Notes: generated by a model from the letters alone, not told the origin. 64,000 nucleotides of DNA from Flavobacterium hydrophilum (GCF_003202405.1 NZ_QJHL01000001.1:1488001-1552000); one strand, 5' to 3'; shown: positions 29,392 through 39,421, counted from the stretch's first letter. Translations and numbers: made by a program.

Positions 29392-31242
29392 TTATTTATT
29401 TAGTTCTAAAATCCACATTTTCATAGCCGGAATCGTAGTTTTATTTAGTGAAGAAAAAACTTCATCAGTAACTACATTTTTTGCCGAATTAAAACCATTT
29501 GTTATTTCGTTATATTTCTGAAAATCAATTTCTTTATCCGTTTCACTTGTATTCATGATACACATGATCGTCTGCTTTTCATCATACCTGAAATACACAT
29601 ATAAACCTTCTACCGGAATGTAATGCATCATTTTTCCAGTTGTAATTGCCGAAGCTGTTTTTCTGAAATTAGCCAGCTTTCGAACCAAATCCTGAGTTGA
29701 TTTTTCGTCTTCTGTCAGTCCTTTTCCAGTAAAAGCATTTTTGGTATCGGTACTCCATCCACCAGGAAAGTCAGAGCGTACCAATCCATCAGGAGCTTTG
29801 AATCCTTTGACTAATACTTCAGAACCATAATACAATTGCGGAATACCACGGCAGGTCAACAGCCATTGAAAACCCATTTTTTGTTTTTCAACATTTTCAC
29901 CTACAATCGAAAAAAATCTTGGTTCATCATGATTGTCCAGGAGCAATACTTTTTGCATCGGATTCTTGCTCAAAAAATCACTACTGAGTGTGTAGTATAA
30001 TTTATTCACGCCGTCTGTCCATCCGAAAGGCTGGGTGAGGGCAGGAATGATTCCGTAATATAAACTCTGAAAATCTACTACCGATGGAAGGTTGCTTTTA
30101 AAGCTGGTATCGATAGTATTCTGTTCAAAATAAGCCTGATTTGCGGCTCCGTGTACCATGATTTCTCCAAAAATGGTGATTTTAGGGAATTCATTCATAA
30201 TCGCCGCGTTACAACGATTTGCAAAATTTAAATCATTATACGTGTAAGTGTCAAGACGAATTCCGTCGATACCAAAGGTTTCAACATGCCAGATACAATT
30301 CTGAATCAGAAAATTAGCCATATAAGGATTGTCCTGATTGATATCTGGCATTATTTTGTCAAACCAGCCATTGCTCATTTTCTTCTGATCTGATTTTGCA
30401 CCATAAGGATCAAACAAAGGCTGCTCTCTGTAATTGGTCTGGGTGTATTCCGGCCAGCGATGTACCCAGTCGTTATCCGGTGCATCCTGTTCCAGAAAAT
30501 GATAAAGCCCAAAATGGTTATAAACGGCATCAAAAATCAGTTTCATACCACGCTGGTGGAGGTTGTTGCTTAATTTTTTATAAGCCTCATCACCGCCATA
30601 TCGCGCATCAATTTTATAATGATCTGTAATGGCGTAACCATGCTCGGTTCTGTTTACCATGTCATTTTCCATTATAGGAGTAAACCATAGAGCGGTAACA
30701 CCCAATCCCTGTAAATAGTCCAGATTATTAATTACGCCCTGTAAATCGCCACCATGACGGTCGTACATTTGGTTTCTGTCCAAAGACTGGTCTCTCATTC
30801 CTTTTATACGGTCGTTTGTTGTATCTCCATTACTGAAACGATCCACCATAATCAGGTCAATAAAATCAGCTGAATTTACGCCCTGTGCATACTCAGTTCC
30901 GTTTCCGGTTCTTCGTTTATAAATGGGCCAGTTTATTTTTTGCTTTTTGCCTTGCTGAATGACTTCTATTATTATTTCGCCCGGAAGGGTTTCAGGAGCA
31001 ATTAGAATATCAACAGCCAGATACTTTTTGTTTGAAAACTGATGTGTTTTTAAAATAGAAATACCCGGATAATTAATACGGACATTATCAGATGTAAAAG
31101 CATTTTCGGTGCTGCGGATTAATAACTGAACAGAATTGGTTTTCATTCCGGTCCACCAATTTGTTGGATAGACATCATTTTTAGCATTTGCAGTGAACGC
31201 TAAAGCCATTAAAATCAGGAAAAAAAAGAGTGTTTTTTTCAT
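29392..31242 (-). CDS. Secreted GH13 alpha-amylase/cyclomaltodextrinase-type enzyme
   Basis: A 616-residue protein with a signal peptide (~1-20), an N-terminal Ig-like cyclomaltodextrinase domain (~22-115), a GH13 TIM barrel (~130-520) and a C-terminal beta domain. The catalytic triad is visible: Asp ~331 in GIRLDT, Glu ~360 in IFGEIM and Asp ~439 in DNHDEP. The architecture resembles SusA-type periplasmic neopullulanases that cut starch oligosaccharides or cyclodextrins. No SusC/SusD pair is nearby. It is transcribed with the DUF5916 gene and diverges from the second LytS/LytTR pair, which may control it. Confidence 0.92.
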   Translation of the reverse strand: MKKTLFFFLILMALAFTANAKNDVYPTNWWTGMKTNSVQLLIRSTENAFTSDNVRINYPGISILKTHQFSNKKYLAVDILIAPETLPGEIIIEVIQQGKKQKINWPIYKRRTGNGTEYAQGVNSADFIDLIMVDRFSNGDTTNDRIKGMRDQSLDRNQMYDRHGGDLQGVINNLDYLQGLGVTALWFTPIMENDMVNRTEHGYAITDHYKIDARYGGDEAYKKLSNNLHQRGMKLIFDAVYNHFGLYHFLEQDAPDNDWVHRWPEYTQTNYREQPLFDPYGAKSDQKKMSNGWFDKIMPDINQDNPYMANFLIQNCIWHVETFGIDGIRLDTYTYNDLNFANRCNAAIMNEFPKITIFGEIMVHGAANQAYFEQNTIDTSFKSNLPSVVDFQSLYYGIIPALTQPFGWTDGVNKLYYTLSSDFLSKNPMQKVLLLDNHDEPRFFSIVGENVEKQKMGFQWLLTCRGIPQLYYGSEVLVKGFKAPDGLVRSDFPGGWSTDTKNAFTGKGLTEDEKSTQDLVRKLANFRKTASAITTGKMMHYIPVEGLYVYFRYDEKQTIMCIMNTSETDKEIDFQKYNEITNGFNSAKNVVTDEVFSSLNKTTIPAMKMWILELNK

Positions 31243-31395
31243 CTTTGGTTGTTTTAAGTTAGTTTTATGAGCGAAAGATATTTTTCTTTAACAGTTCAAA
31301 AAAGCAACTTATTTAAACAGCATGATTTGCATTGTAAACAGCAATTTTGATTTGAAGTAAAAGCACTATTTTTACATTCAAGCAAAACAGAAGAA

Positions 31396-32460
31396 ATGGA
31401 TATATTGACATACAATCCTGAAAACAGATTTCAGATAATTAAGCTCTATGCTTTGTACTGGCTGGGTTATATTTTGTTATTCAGTTTGATTCAAGGATTG
31501 CCCGAAGGAGATTTTATTGTAGCCTGGCGAAATGAATGGTATAGTGTACTGCCAAAAATAGGTTTTGTGACTATTGTAGTGGAGTTATTGATGCCACAAT
31601 TATTATTCAGAAAAAGAACAGCTGCTTTTTTTATTGCTTATATCACTCTGATTTTACTTTTTGCATTTCTACAGCGTCTTATTGATAATTATATTATTCT
31701 TCGTTATTACCTGACTTTCTGGAAGACTGTACCGCTTTTGTCAGCTCCGGTGTTCTTATATAATGTGAGTAAATTGCAGTTTGTAGTGACCATTCCGGTT
31801 GCTTTTCGATTGTTTTATCATTTGGCAGAAGAAAAAAATAAGGTTCAGACTATATTGTCAGAGAAATTGCAAGCCGAATTAGCTTCTCTGCGAAACCAGT
31901 TTCATCCACATTTTTTATTTAATGTTCTGAACAGTTTGTATTCTAAAATTCTAAGTAAATCGGATGATTCGGCTGAGATTGTTCTTAAAATATCAGATCT
32001 GCTTCGGTTTTCGATTTATGATGTAAATAATAAAAGTATCTCTCTGGAGAATGAAATTGATTATCTGAAAAATTATATTACGCTTCAGCAGCTGCGTTTT
32101 GACGATCGCCTTCAATTGAGTTTTAGTGTTTTTGGAGAGATTGAAAATCATTCCATAGAGCCTTTTTTAGTTCTTCCGTTTATCGAAAACAGTTATAAAT
32201 ATTGTCTGGATGAAAATAATCAGGGCTGGATAACGATTGCAATCAGTATAACAGATGATTGGTTAGCGGTTAAAATTGAAAACAGCCTCCCGGAAAACTT
32301 TATTGCTCCAATTGAAAATATAAGCAGCGGAATTGGGATTGCAAATGTGAAAAGAAGGCTGGAATTACTTTATCCTGATGAACATATTCTGACCATTAAA
32401 AATGAAACAACCAGTTTTTTTGTTTCTTTAAAACTAAAGATGAAAAATGGCAGTCATTAA
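31396..32460 (+). CDS. LytS-type sensor histidine kinase (second pair)
   Basis: A 354-residue kinase with four membrane helices in the first ~150 residues, then the His_kinase domain with the HPHFLFNVLNSLYS motif (phospho-acceptor His ~172). The ATP-binding region has the N-box FIENSYKY (~245), with Tyr-Lys replacing the usual Phe-Lys-His, and a GIGIANVKRRL loop. Its last 14 bp overlap the response regulator start, so the two are translated together. It diverges from the GH13/DUF5916 operon across 153 bp and precedes the pentose genes. Confidence 0.92.
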   Translation: MDILTYNPENRFQIIKLYALYWLGYILLFSLIQGLPEGDFIVAWRNEWYSVLPKIGFVTIVVELLMPQLLFRKRTAAFFIAYITLILLFAFLQRLIDNYIILRYYLTFWKTVPLLSAPVFLYNVSKLQFVVTIPVAFRLFYHLAEEKNKVQTILSEKLQAELASLRNQFHPHFLFNVLNSLYSKILSKSDDSAEIVLKISDLLRFSIYDVNNKSISLENEIDYLKNYITLQQLRFDDRLQLSFSVFGEIENHSIEPFLVLPFIENSYKYCLDENNQGWITIAISITDDWLAVKIENSLPENFIAPIENISSGIGIANVKRRLELLYPDEHILTIKNETTSFFVSLKLKMKNGSH

Positions 32461-33166
32461 TTGTATTATAATCGAAGATGAATTGCCGGCCTCTATATTG
32501 TTGGAGCTTCATATTGCTAAATTTGATTTTTTAGATCTCAAGGGTAAATTCAGCAGTGTTTCGGGGGTACAAAATATTTTAAAAACACAAAAAATTGATC
32601 TGATTTTTTTGGATATAAACCTTCCCGGAAAATCAGGAATAGAGTTTGCCCGAAGTATTAATCCTGAAACAGCTGTAATATTCACTACTGCTTACACTGA
32701 ATATGCTGTTGAAGGTTTTGAATTGGAAGCGGTCGATTATATTTTGAAACCCATTTCATATGAGCGCTTTGTAAAAGCAATAAATAAATTCAGCAAAACG
32801 CGGGAACTGAATGAAATAGTATTGCTTGCAAAAAAGACAGAAGCCGAAAATCCTTTTATTTTTGTGAAATGCGAACGAAAAATGGTAAAATTTTTTTTGG
32901 ATGAAATCGATTATTTCGAATCACAGGGAAATTATTTGATGATTTATACAGAAACAAATAGTTATAAAACCTATCAGTCTATTTCAGAAATGGAAGAGAG
33001 GCTTCCTGAAGGGTTATTTTGCAGAATACACCGCTCTTTTTTAGTTGCTATTAAAAAAGTAAATAATTTTAAAGCAAATAGCCTTCAGATAGGGAACAAG
33101 CAATTACCTATTGGAAGGTTGTATAGTAGTGCAGTTTTTAGTTTATTAAATTCTTATATAAAATAG
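32447..33166 (+). CDS. LytTR-family response regulator (second pair)
   Basis: A 239-residue protein with a receiver domain (acidic pair E10-D11, phospho-acceptor Asp ~56 in LIFLDINLP, Lys in YILKP) and a C-terminal LytTR DNA-binding domain (~140-239, with FCRIHRSFLVAI). It overlaps the kinase gene by 14 bp. Candidate targets are the divergent amylase operon and the symporter 349 bp downstream, but no site could be assigned. Confidence 0.93.
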   Translation: MAVINCIIIEDELPASILLELHIAKFDFLDLKGKFSSVSGVQNILKTQKIDLIFLDINLPGKSGIEFARSINPETAVIFTTAYTEYAVEGFELEAVDYILKPISYERFVKAINKFSKTRELNEIVLLAKKTEAENPFIFVKCERKMVKFFLDEIDYFESQGNYLMIYTETNSYKTYQSISEMEERLPEGLFCRIHRSFLVAIKKVNNFKANSLQIGNKQLPIGRLYSSAVFSLLNSYIK

Positions 33167-33295
33167 ATGATTAGTTATTAAAATGTTATGAATAAACTGA
33201 TTAATACTTTACATTATTTATAATTGTACTTATTTTTAATATTATTTTTAAAATAAAGTCATTTTAATTTTTTTCATAAATGACAATTTTATATG

Positions 33296-33311
33296 TTTAC
33301 ACAACCGATTG
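33296..33311. promoter_or_regulatory. Operator-like 16-mer TTTACACAACCGATTG, copy 1
   Basis: An exact 16-base copy recurs at 33393. Both lie in the 348-bp spacer before the pentose symporter gene. The centre ACAACCGATTGT (fully present in copy 2) is a dyad with an AAnCGnTT core, the form recognised by LacI-type regulators. No LacI-type gene is in the window. The GntR-type protein at 36917, with a LacI-like sensor part, or a distant regulator are candidates. Confidence 0.6.
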
Positions 33312-33392
33312 CAATATTTTAAAATAGTATTGTATTTCAAACAAAAATATAATCAGCTAAACAATGATGCCTGAATTATATTTTTTTAGAAT

Positions 33393-33408
33393 TTTACACA
33401 ACCGATTG
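33393..33408. promoter_or_regulatory. Operator-like 16-mer TTTACACAACCGATTG, copy 2
   Basis: Second exact copy, 97 bp after the first and 107 bp before the symporter start. The spacing of about nine helical turns would allow both sites to be bound on the same DNA face with a loop between them. The rest of the spacer 33167-33514 is AT-rich and otherwise featureless. Confidence 0.6.
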
Positions 33409-33514
33409 TTTTTATTATTATTTTAGCGCAAAATTAAAAAGCATTTATTTAAATTAAAGAATACAGTAAACTAAAAACTTAACTAACCACAATATTTAAC
33501 CACACAGTAAAATA

Positions 33515-34948
33515 ATGAATTTATCCTCTCAAAAATTATCCATAAAAGAAAAAATAGGGTATAGTCTTGGTGATTTGGCTGCCAATTTAGTTTTTCAAAC
33601 ATTAATGACCTATCTGGCTTATTTTTACACAGATATATACGGATTATCTCCAACACACTCCTCCATAATAATGCTTGTTGTAGGCTTAATTGCTGCTTTT
33701 ATTTTTAATCCTGTTATTGGAGCACTTGCAGACAGAACAAATACAAAATGGGGTAAATTTCGTCCCTGGATTTTATGGACATCAATTCCTTTAGGAGTCG
33801 TTGCACTTTTAGCTTTTACAACACCTGATTTTTCGTATCAGGGAAAAGTAATATATGCTGTTGTAACCTATTCATTATTGTTATTATTGTATGCGGCGAA
33901 TAATTTGCCATACTCTGCTTTAAGCGGTGTTATTACAGGAGATATGTCGGAGAGAAACAGCATGTCGTCATATCGGTTTGTTGCTGTAATGTTTGCTCAG
34001 TTTTTTGTTCAGGTCTTTATGCTTGGCATTATTAAAAGTGCCGGCAACGGAGATAAAGCAATTGGTATCGAAAAGGTAATGACTGTATTAGCAATAATTG
34101 GAACGATTATGCTGCTGATTACTTTTGTTACTACCAAAGAGCGGATCGTACCAAAACCGGAACAAAAATCAAGTGTAAAGGAGGATCTAGGCGATTTGGT
34201 AAAAAATAAGCCATGGATTATTATGCTGACTCTTACTTTATTGGTTTTTATTACACTTGCAATGAAAGGCGGCTCTTATGTATATTATTTTGAGAATTAT
34301 GTAAACAAACAAGAACTGGCTTTATTTATACAACCTATTTTAGATTTTCTTTCAACAATAGGATTAAATACTTTTGGTAATGATCCTATTTCTGCAGGAT
34401 TTGGATTATTTAATGCCGGTGGTATTATTTTTATGATAGTCGGAATTACATTGTCAAAAAGATTCGCTGATAAATATGGTAAAAGAAACGTTTTTGGATT
34501 GTTTTTATTTATTTCCACCTTATTTATTATTGCTTTTTATTTCTTTTCTCCAACCTCAGTTAGTCTGATGTTTTTCTCTCAAATTTTTCACGGGTTTTTC
34601 TACGGAATTACGATTCCGCTCCTTTGGGCAATGATAGCAGATGTTGCTGATTATTCAGAGTGGAAAAATAATCGTCGTGCAACTGCCATTATATTTTCTG
34701 CAATGATGGTGGGGTTAAAAGCAGGATTAAGTATTGGCGGTGCATTAACAACATCACTTTTAGGGCATTTTGATTATGTCCCAAATTCGACTGAACAAAC
34801 AGATATTGCCATCAACGGTATCAAATTATTGGTAAGTATTTTTCCTGCAATACCTTTCTTAATAGGAGTAGGGCTATTGTTTTTCTATAAAATTGATAAG
34901 AAAATGGAAGTACAGATTGAGGCAGATTTAAAAGAAAGAAGAGCATAA
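33515..34948 (+). CDS. GPH-family sugar:cation symporter (XynP/XylP-like)
   Basis: A 477-residue major-facilitator protein with twelve predicted membrane helices. The sequence IGYSLGDLAANLVF near the N-terminus and the DRTNTKWGKFRPW signature after helix 2 place it in the glycoside-pentoside-hexuronide:cation symporter family. Members import xylosides, melibiose or glucuronides with protons or sodium. It sits 29 bp before a cytoplasmic GH43 and a few genes before xylulokinase and xylose isomerase. Import of xylo- or arabino-oligosaccharides is therefore the likely job. Confidence 0.92.
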   Translation: MNLSSQKLSIKEKIGYSLGDLAANLVFQTLMTYLAYFYTDIYGLSPTHSSIIMLVVGLIAAFIFNPVIGALADRTNTKWGKFRPWILWTSIPLGVVALLAFTTPDFSYQGKVIYAVVTYSLLLLLYAANNLPYSALSGVITGDMSERNSMSSYRFVAVMFAQFFVQVFMLGIIKSAGNGDKAIGIEKVMTVLAIIGTIMLLITFVTTKERIVPKPEQKSSVKEDLGDLVKNKPWIIMLTLTLLVFITLAMKGGSYVYYFENYVNKQELALFIQPILDFLSTIGLNTFGNDPISAGFGLFNAGGIIFMIVGITLSKRFADKYGKRNVFGLFLFISTLFIIAFYFFSPTSVSLMFFSQIFHGFFYGITIPLLWAMIADVADYSEWKNNRRATAIIFSAMMVGLKAGLSIGGALTTSLLGHFDYVPNSTEQTDIAINGIKLLVSIFPAIPFLIGVGLLFFYKIDKKMEVQIEADLKERRA

Positions 34949-34977
34949 ATTATTATCATTAAAACAAAAATACGACT

Positions 34978-36003
34978 ATGCCTGAAGATAGCATTGAACA
35001 GATTAATTTTGAAACAATTAACAAAATAGCCATATCGCAACCTTTAGTTAAACACATGTATACTGCTGATCCTTCAGCACACGTATTTAACGGAAAAATT
35101 TATATTTATCCATCTCATGACATCGATGCCGGGATTCCGTTCAACGATAACGGGGACCATTTTGGAATGGAAGATTACCATGTGTTTTCTATGGAAAATA
35201 TAGAATCCGCAGTAATAGATAATGGTGTAGCCCTCCATGTGAACGATGTTCCCTGGGCAGAAAAACAAATGTGGGCTCCTGATGCTGCCTGCAAAAATGG
35301 CAAATACTATTTGTATTTCCCGGCCAAACGTGCTGACGGAATTTTTCAGATTGGAGTTGCTATTAGTGATTCACCAACAGGTCCGTTTATTCCGGAACCG
35401 GAAGCAATTAAAGGCAGCTATACAATTGATCCGGCAGTTTTTGAAGACGAAGACGGAAAATTTTATCTTTATTTTGGAGGTATTTGGGGAGGTCAGCTTC
35501 AAAAATACAGAAATAATAAATTCTCTGAAGAAAACGAAGAGCCTAACAAAAATGAACCGGCATTAGGACCAATAGTAGCTTTATTAAATGATGATATGAA
35601 GCAATTTGCCGAATCTCCGAGAGAAATTAAGATTCTGGACAGAAATGGTGAAGTTTTATTGGCAGGTAATAATGAGCAGCGCTTTTTTGAAGGTCCATGG
35701 ATGCATAAATACAATGGCAAATATTATTTATCCTATTCAACAGGTGATACGCATTTTATTTGTTATGCAATTGGTGATAATCCTTATGGGCCATTTACAT
35801 ACCAGGGACGAATTTTGAATCCCGTAATTGGCTGGACCACGCACCATTCTATCTGTGAAGTAGAAGGGAAATGGTATCTTTTTTATCATGATTCCAGTCT
35901 TTCAAAAGGTGTTACTCATTTGAGATCTATAAAAGTAACTGAAATCACTTATAATGAAGATGGTTCGATAAATACGATTGATCCATATGGCAAAGAAAAG
36001 TAG
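34978..36003 (+). CDS. Cytoplasmic GH43 beta-xylosidase/arabinofuranosidase
   Basis: A 341-residue single-domain five-bladed propeller enzyme without a signal peptide. It shows the GH43 catalytic acidic residues: Asp ~31 in DPSAHVFNGKIY (base), Asp in TIDPAVFEDEDGKFYL (pKa modulator) and Glu in RFFEGPWMHKYNG (acid). A THHSICEVEGKWYLFYHD segment closes the propeller. Such enzymes remove xylose or arabinose from imported oligosaccharides with inversion. It is transcribed with the symporter upstream and feeds the isomerase/kinase pathway downstream. Confidence 0.92.
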   Translation: MPEDSIEQINFETINKIAISQPLVKHMYTADPSAHVFNGKIYIYPSHDIDAGIPFNDNGDHFGMEDYHVFSMENIESAVIDNGVALHVNDVPWAEKQMWAPDAACKNGKYYLYFPAKRADGIFQIGVAISDSPTGPFIPEPEAIKGSYTIDPAVFEDEDGKFYLYFGGIWGGQLQKYRNNKFSEENEEPNKNEPALGPIVALLNDDMKQFAESPREIKILDRNGEVLLAGNNEQRFFEGPWMHKYNGKYYLSYSTGDTHFICYAIGDNPYGPFTYQGRILNPVIGWTTHHSICEVEGKWYLFYHDSSLSKGVTHLRSIKVTEITYNEDGSINTIDPYGKEK

Positions 36004-36050
36004 ATAAATTTTTGTTATCGAAAAAAGCAGGTACTTTAATTTAATTTTCT

Positions 36051-36749
36051 ATGAAAACGAATGAGGATAGAAAAACAAATACTGCCAGACATTATTTTAT
36101 TAGTATTGATTGTGTGATATTTAATTTTGATCAAGGTGGATTAAAGGTTTTATTGGTTAATGATCAGAATGAAAAAGAAAATTGGAGATTGCCAGGTCAT
36201 TTGATTTCTGAGGGTGAGACGATTGAAAGCACTTCAAATCAGATGTTAAGGAAATATGTCGGTGCTGAAAAATTTTATGCAGAACAGCTTAAAGTTTTTA
36301 ATCCTATTTCGCAATACTCCTCATCAGATGAGATTACAATCGGATGTTTTGCGTTGGTAAAAAGTGACAATCATTATTTGAAAAATGATTTAAAATTATC
36401 CGAAGTTCAGTGGTGCAAAATTGATGAAGCTTTAAATTTAAACGACAAGCATCGCATGATACTTGATTATAGTTTAAAGGAATTAAGAAGCCGTATTTGG
36501 CAAAGTACCATTGGATTTAATTTATTGCCTGAAAAATTTACATTATTACAGGCTATGCAACTGTATGAAAAAATTTTGGGAATAGAAATGAATAAATCGA
36601 ATTTTAGACGAAAAATATTTAAAATGGGTTTAGTTCTGGATATAGACGAGAAGGAGGAAGATGTTTCACACAGAGCTGCTAAGTTCTACAAATTCAATTT
36701 AGAGAATTATGAACAATTAGAACAACGTGGGCTTAATTTCAAGTTTTAG
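36051..36749 (+). CDS. Nudix-related transcriptional regulator (NrtR/AraR-type)
   Basis: A 232-residue protein with an N-terminal Nudix fold (~15-140) and a C-terminal winged helix (~150-230). The Nudix box region (LISEGETIESTSNQMLRKYVG) lacks the REUXEE catalytic residues, so hydrolase activity is unlikely and the domain probably senses a ligand. From the literature I recall that the L-arabinose regulator AraR of Bacteroides belongs to this family. Its place between GH43 and the xylose genes fits a pentose or pentose-phosphate sensor. It starts 47 bp after the GH43 gene. Confidence 0.85.
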   Translation: MKTNEDRKTNTARHYFISIDCVIFNFDQGGLKVLLVNDQNEKENWRLPGHLISEGETIESTSNQMLRKYVGAEKFYAEQLKVFNPISQYSSSDEITIGCFALVKSDNHYLKNDLKLSEVQWCKIDEALNLNDKHRMILDYSLKELRSRIWQSTIGFNLLPEKFTLLQAMQLYEKILGIEMNKSNFRRKIFKMGLVLDIDEKEEDVSHRAAKFYKFNLENYEQLEQRGLNFKF

Positions 36750-36916
36750 CTAAACAATTCAAATGATTAAATCTAAATAGTATTTCAGTTTGTTTATCTG
36801 TTTTAACAAATATGCAAGGCAGAGATCTTTTTAGAAGATAACAAATTTCATGGAAAAAATATTTTTTTATAAAAAACAAATACCTACTTTAGCAGACCAG
36901 AACAGAACGGAACAGT

Positions 36917-37927
36917 ATGATAAACGAAGAGCAACAAAAGTTTGTATTTGTAATTAATCACGATAGTGATATTCCGAAATATCAGCAATTGGTAAACGGA
37001 ATAAATAATGCGATTTCAGAAAACATTTTACAAAAAGGAGATTTGCTTCCGTCTGTGAATGCTATTTGTAAAGAAAATCAGTTATCGAGGGATACTGTTT
37101 TTAAAGCGTATTCAATTTTAAAGGATCAGAAAACAATTGATTCTGTTCCGAATAAGGGATATTATGTTTCAGGAGAAACCAGAAAAGTGCTTTTGGTATT
37201 AGATACTTTCAAAGCCTATAAAGAGGTTTTGTATCACTCATTTGTGAATAATTTGCCTGACAATGTTATTACGGATGTACAATTTCACCATTATAACATT
37301 GATGTTTTTAAAACCATCATTAATAATAGCGTTGGAAAGTATTATAAATATGTGGTAATGAATTTTGATGATAAAGAAGTATCATCAACCTTATCGGCCA
37401 TTTCAAATGATAAATTGCTTTTAATTGACTGGAATATACATTCAAAAAAAGAAAATAATTATGTCTTTCAGGATTTTGGAAAAGCATTTTATAGTTCATT
37501 GAAAGAAGCTACTGATTTATTTAAAAGGTATAAAAGTATCTGTTTTGTTTATCCGGATTATACGAATCATCCAAAAGAAACATTAGATAATTTCAAGAAA
37601 TTTTGTACTGATTTTAATTTTAAAAATGAAATTATCACAGATCCGAAAAAGTTTGATATTGAAAAAGGAATCGCATATATCAGTATCAGTGACAGGATTT
37701 TGGGACACTTTTTAGAACAATGCAAAGAGAAAGAACTTGAACCAGGTCAGGATGTTGGTTTTTTATCTTACAATGAAACTCCAATGAAAAAATTTATATA
37801 CAAAGGAATTTCGGTTGTCTCAACTGATTTTAAGGAAATAGGAACAAAAGCAGCAGCATTTATTACGCATGACGAGGTTATGCAATGTTATGTACCAACA
37901 AATTTAATATTAAGAGAATCTTTATAA
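36917..37927 (+). CDS. GntR-type regulator with LacI-like sensor domain
   Basis: A 336-residue protein. The N-terminal winged helix (~15-80) carries the GntR pattern (PKYQQLVNGINNAI, then GDLLPSVNAICKENQLSRDTV). The rest resembles a periplasmic-binding-protein fold like the sensor of LacI-type repressors (VGFLSYNETPMKKFIYKGISVVSTD). Such fused regulators control sugar genes in Bacteroidetes. It ends 3 bp before xylulokinase, so it is translated with xylB and xylA and is probably the xylose regulator. A GAAC-rich run (GAACAGAACGGAACAG) lies immediately before its start and could be part of its own control site. Confidence 0.87.
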   Translation: MINEEQQKFVFVINHDSDIPKYQQLVNGINNAISENILQKGDLLPSVNAICKENQLSRDTVFKAYSILKDQKTIDSVPNKGYYVSGETRKVLLVLDTFKAYKEVLYHSFVNNLPDNVITDVQFHHYNIDVFKTIINNSVGKYYKYVVMNFDDKEVSSTLSAISNDKLLLIDWNIHSKKENNYVFQDFGKAFYSSLKEATDLFKRYKSICFVYPDYTNHPKETLDNFKKFCTDFNFKNEIITDPKKFDIEKGIAYISISDRILGHFLEQCKEKELEPGQDVGFLSYNETPMKKFIYKGISVVSTDFKEIGTKAAAFITHDEVMQCYVPTNLILRESL

Positions 37928-37930
37928 ATT

Positions 37931-39412
37931 ATGTATTATATCGGATATGATATTGGAAGCTCTTCAGTCAAGGTTGCCTTGGTTGAAGCAGCAACAGGCA
38001 AAAAAGTAATTGTACTGAATGAGCCGCAAAACGAAATGGAAATCTTGTCATTGCAGCCGGATTGGGCAGAACAGGATCCTGAAATGTGGTGGCAGTACAT
38101 TTGTACAGCTACAAAAAGAGCTATTAAAGAAGCTAATGTTGACGCTTCGAAAATTAAGGGTATTGGTATTTCGTATCAAATGCACGGATTAGTTGTTGTG
38201 GACAAAAACGGAAAATCGTTGCGCAATTCAATTATCTGGTGTGACAGCCGTGCGGTTGAAATTGGTAACAAAGCTTACGCTGAAATCGGAGCTGAAAAAT
38301 GTGCTGAACATTTGTTGAATTCACCTGGAAATTTCACAGCTTCAAAACTAAAATGGGTTAAAGAAAACGAACCTGAAATTTACAGCAAAATTGATAAATA
38401 TATGCTTCCTGGAGATTACATCGCTTTGAAATTGACAGGCGAAGTAACGACTACTAAAAATGGTTTGTCAGAAGGAATGCTTTGGGATTATAAAGAAAAT
38501 AAGGTAGCTGACTGGCTATTGGATTATTACGGAATAAATCAGTCACTGACACCAAATATTGTAGAGAACTTTACAAATCAGGGTGTAGTTACTCAAAAAG
38601 GTTCTCAGGAATCAGGACTTCCAGCTGGAATTCCAATTGTTTACAGAGCCGGAGATCAGCCAAACAATGCATTGTCATTGAATGTGTTGCGTCCCGGAGA
38701 AGTAGCGGCAACCGGAGGGACTTCAGGCGTTTTTTATGCCGTTACTGAAACAAATTCGGGCAAAAGTACTCGTGTAAACAACTTCGTTCATGTAAATTAT
38801 TCCGAATCAAATCCGAGAGTTGGAAAATTGCTGAACATTAACGGAGCCGGAATCCAATACAGATGGATGCGCAACAATACCGGAAATGAGTCTTATGAAG
38901 AAATGAACGAAAAGGCATCTCAGGTAAATGTGGGTTCACAAGGATTGGTTGTAATTCCGTTTGGAAATGGTGCTGAAAGAATGTTTAACAATAAAAATAT
39001 CGGTTCTCATATTTTAAATCTGAATTTTAATATTCATACCAATGCTCATTTATACAGAGCATCTTTGGAAGCAATTGCATTTTCATTCGTATACGGAATG
39101 GAATGTTTAAAAGATGACAATGCCAAAATTAATGTGATCAGAGCCGGGAATGATAATTTATTTCGTTCAGAAATTTTCTCGAATACCATTGCAACTTTAA
39201 TTGGGCATGAAATTGAAATCTACAACACAACCGGCGCAGTAGGAGCAGCCAGAGCAGTAGGTTTAACTGATGGAGACTTTGAAAAATTTGGCTCAGATAT
39301 TACAACCCACGATCATGTGATGACCTTTTTACCATTAAAAAACAAAGAGGAATATGAGAAAGCATATCAAAACTGGAAAAAAGAATTAGAATTAATATTA
39401 ACAAACAAATAA
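37931..39412 (+). CDS. xylB: Xylulokinase
   Basis: A 493-residue FGGY-family sugar kinase. The N-terminal YIGYDIGSSSVKVALVE is the phosphate-1 loop of the actin-like ATPase fold, followed by GISYQMHGLVVVD and later GGTSGVFYAV. It phosphorylates D-xylulose to xylulose-5-phosphate. It is encoded between the GntR-type regulator (3 bp) and xylose isomerase (9 bp), which makes the assignment within the family firm. Confidence 0.96.
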   Translation: MYYIGYDIGSSSVKVALVEAATGKKVIVLNEPQNEMEILSLQPDWAEQDPEMWWQYICTATKRAIKEANVDASKIKGIGISYQMHGLVVVDKNGKSLRNSIIWCDSRAVEIGNKAYAEIGAEKCAEHLLNSPGNFTASKLKWVKENEPEIYSKIDKYMLPGDYIALKLTGEVTTTKNGLSEGMLWDYKENKVADWLLDYYGINQSLTPNIVENFTNQGVVTQKGSQESGLPAGIPIVYRAGDQPNNALSLNVLRPGEVAATGGTSGVFYAVTETNSGKSTRVNNFVHVNYSESNPRVGKLLNINGAGIQYRWMRNNTGNESYEEMNEKASQVNVGSQGLVVIPFGNGAERMFNNKNIGSHILNLNFNIHTNAHLYRASLEAIAFSFVYGMECLKDDNAKINVIRAGNDNLFRSEIFSNTIATLIGHEIEIYNTTGAVGAARAVGLTDGDFEKFGSDITTHDHVMTFLPLKNKEEYEKAYQNWKKELELILTNK

Positions 39413-39421
39413 AAAAATAGA

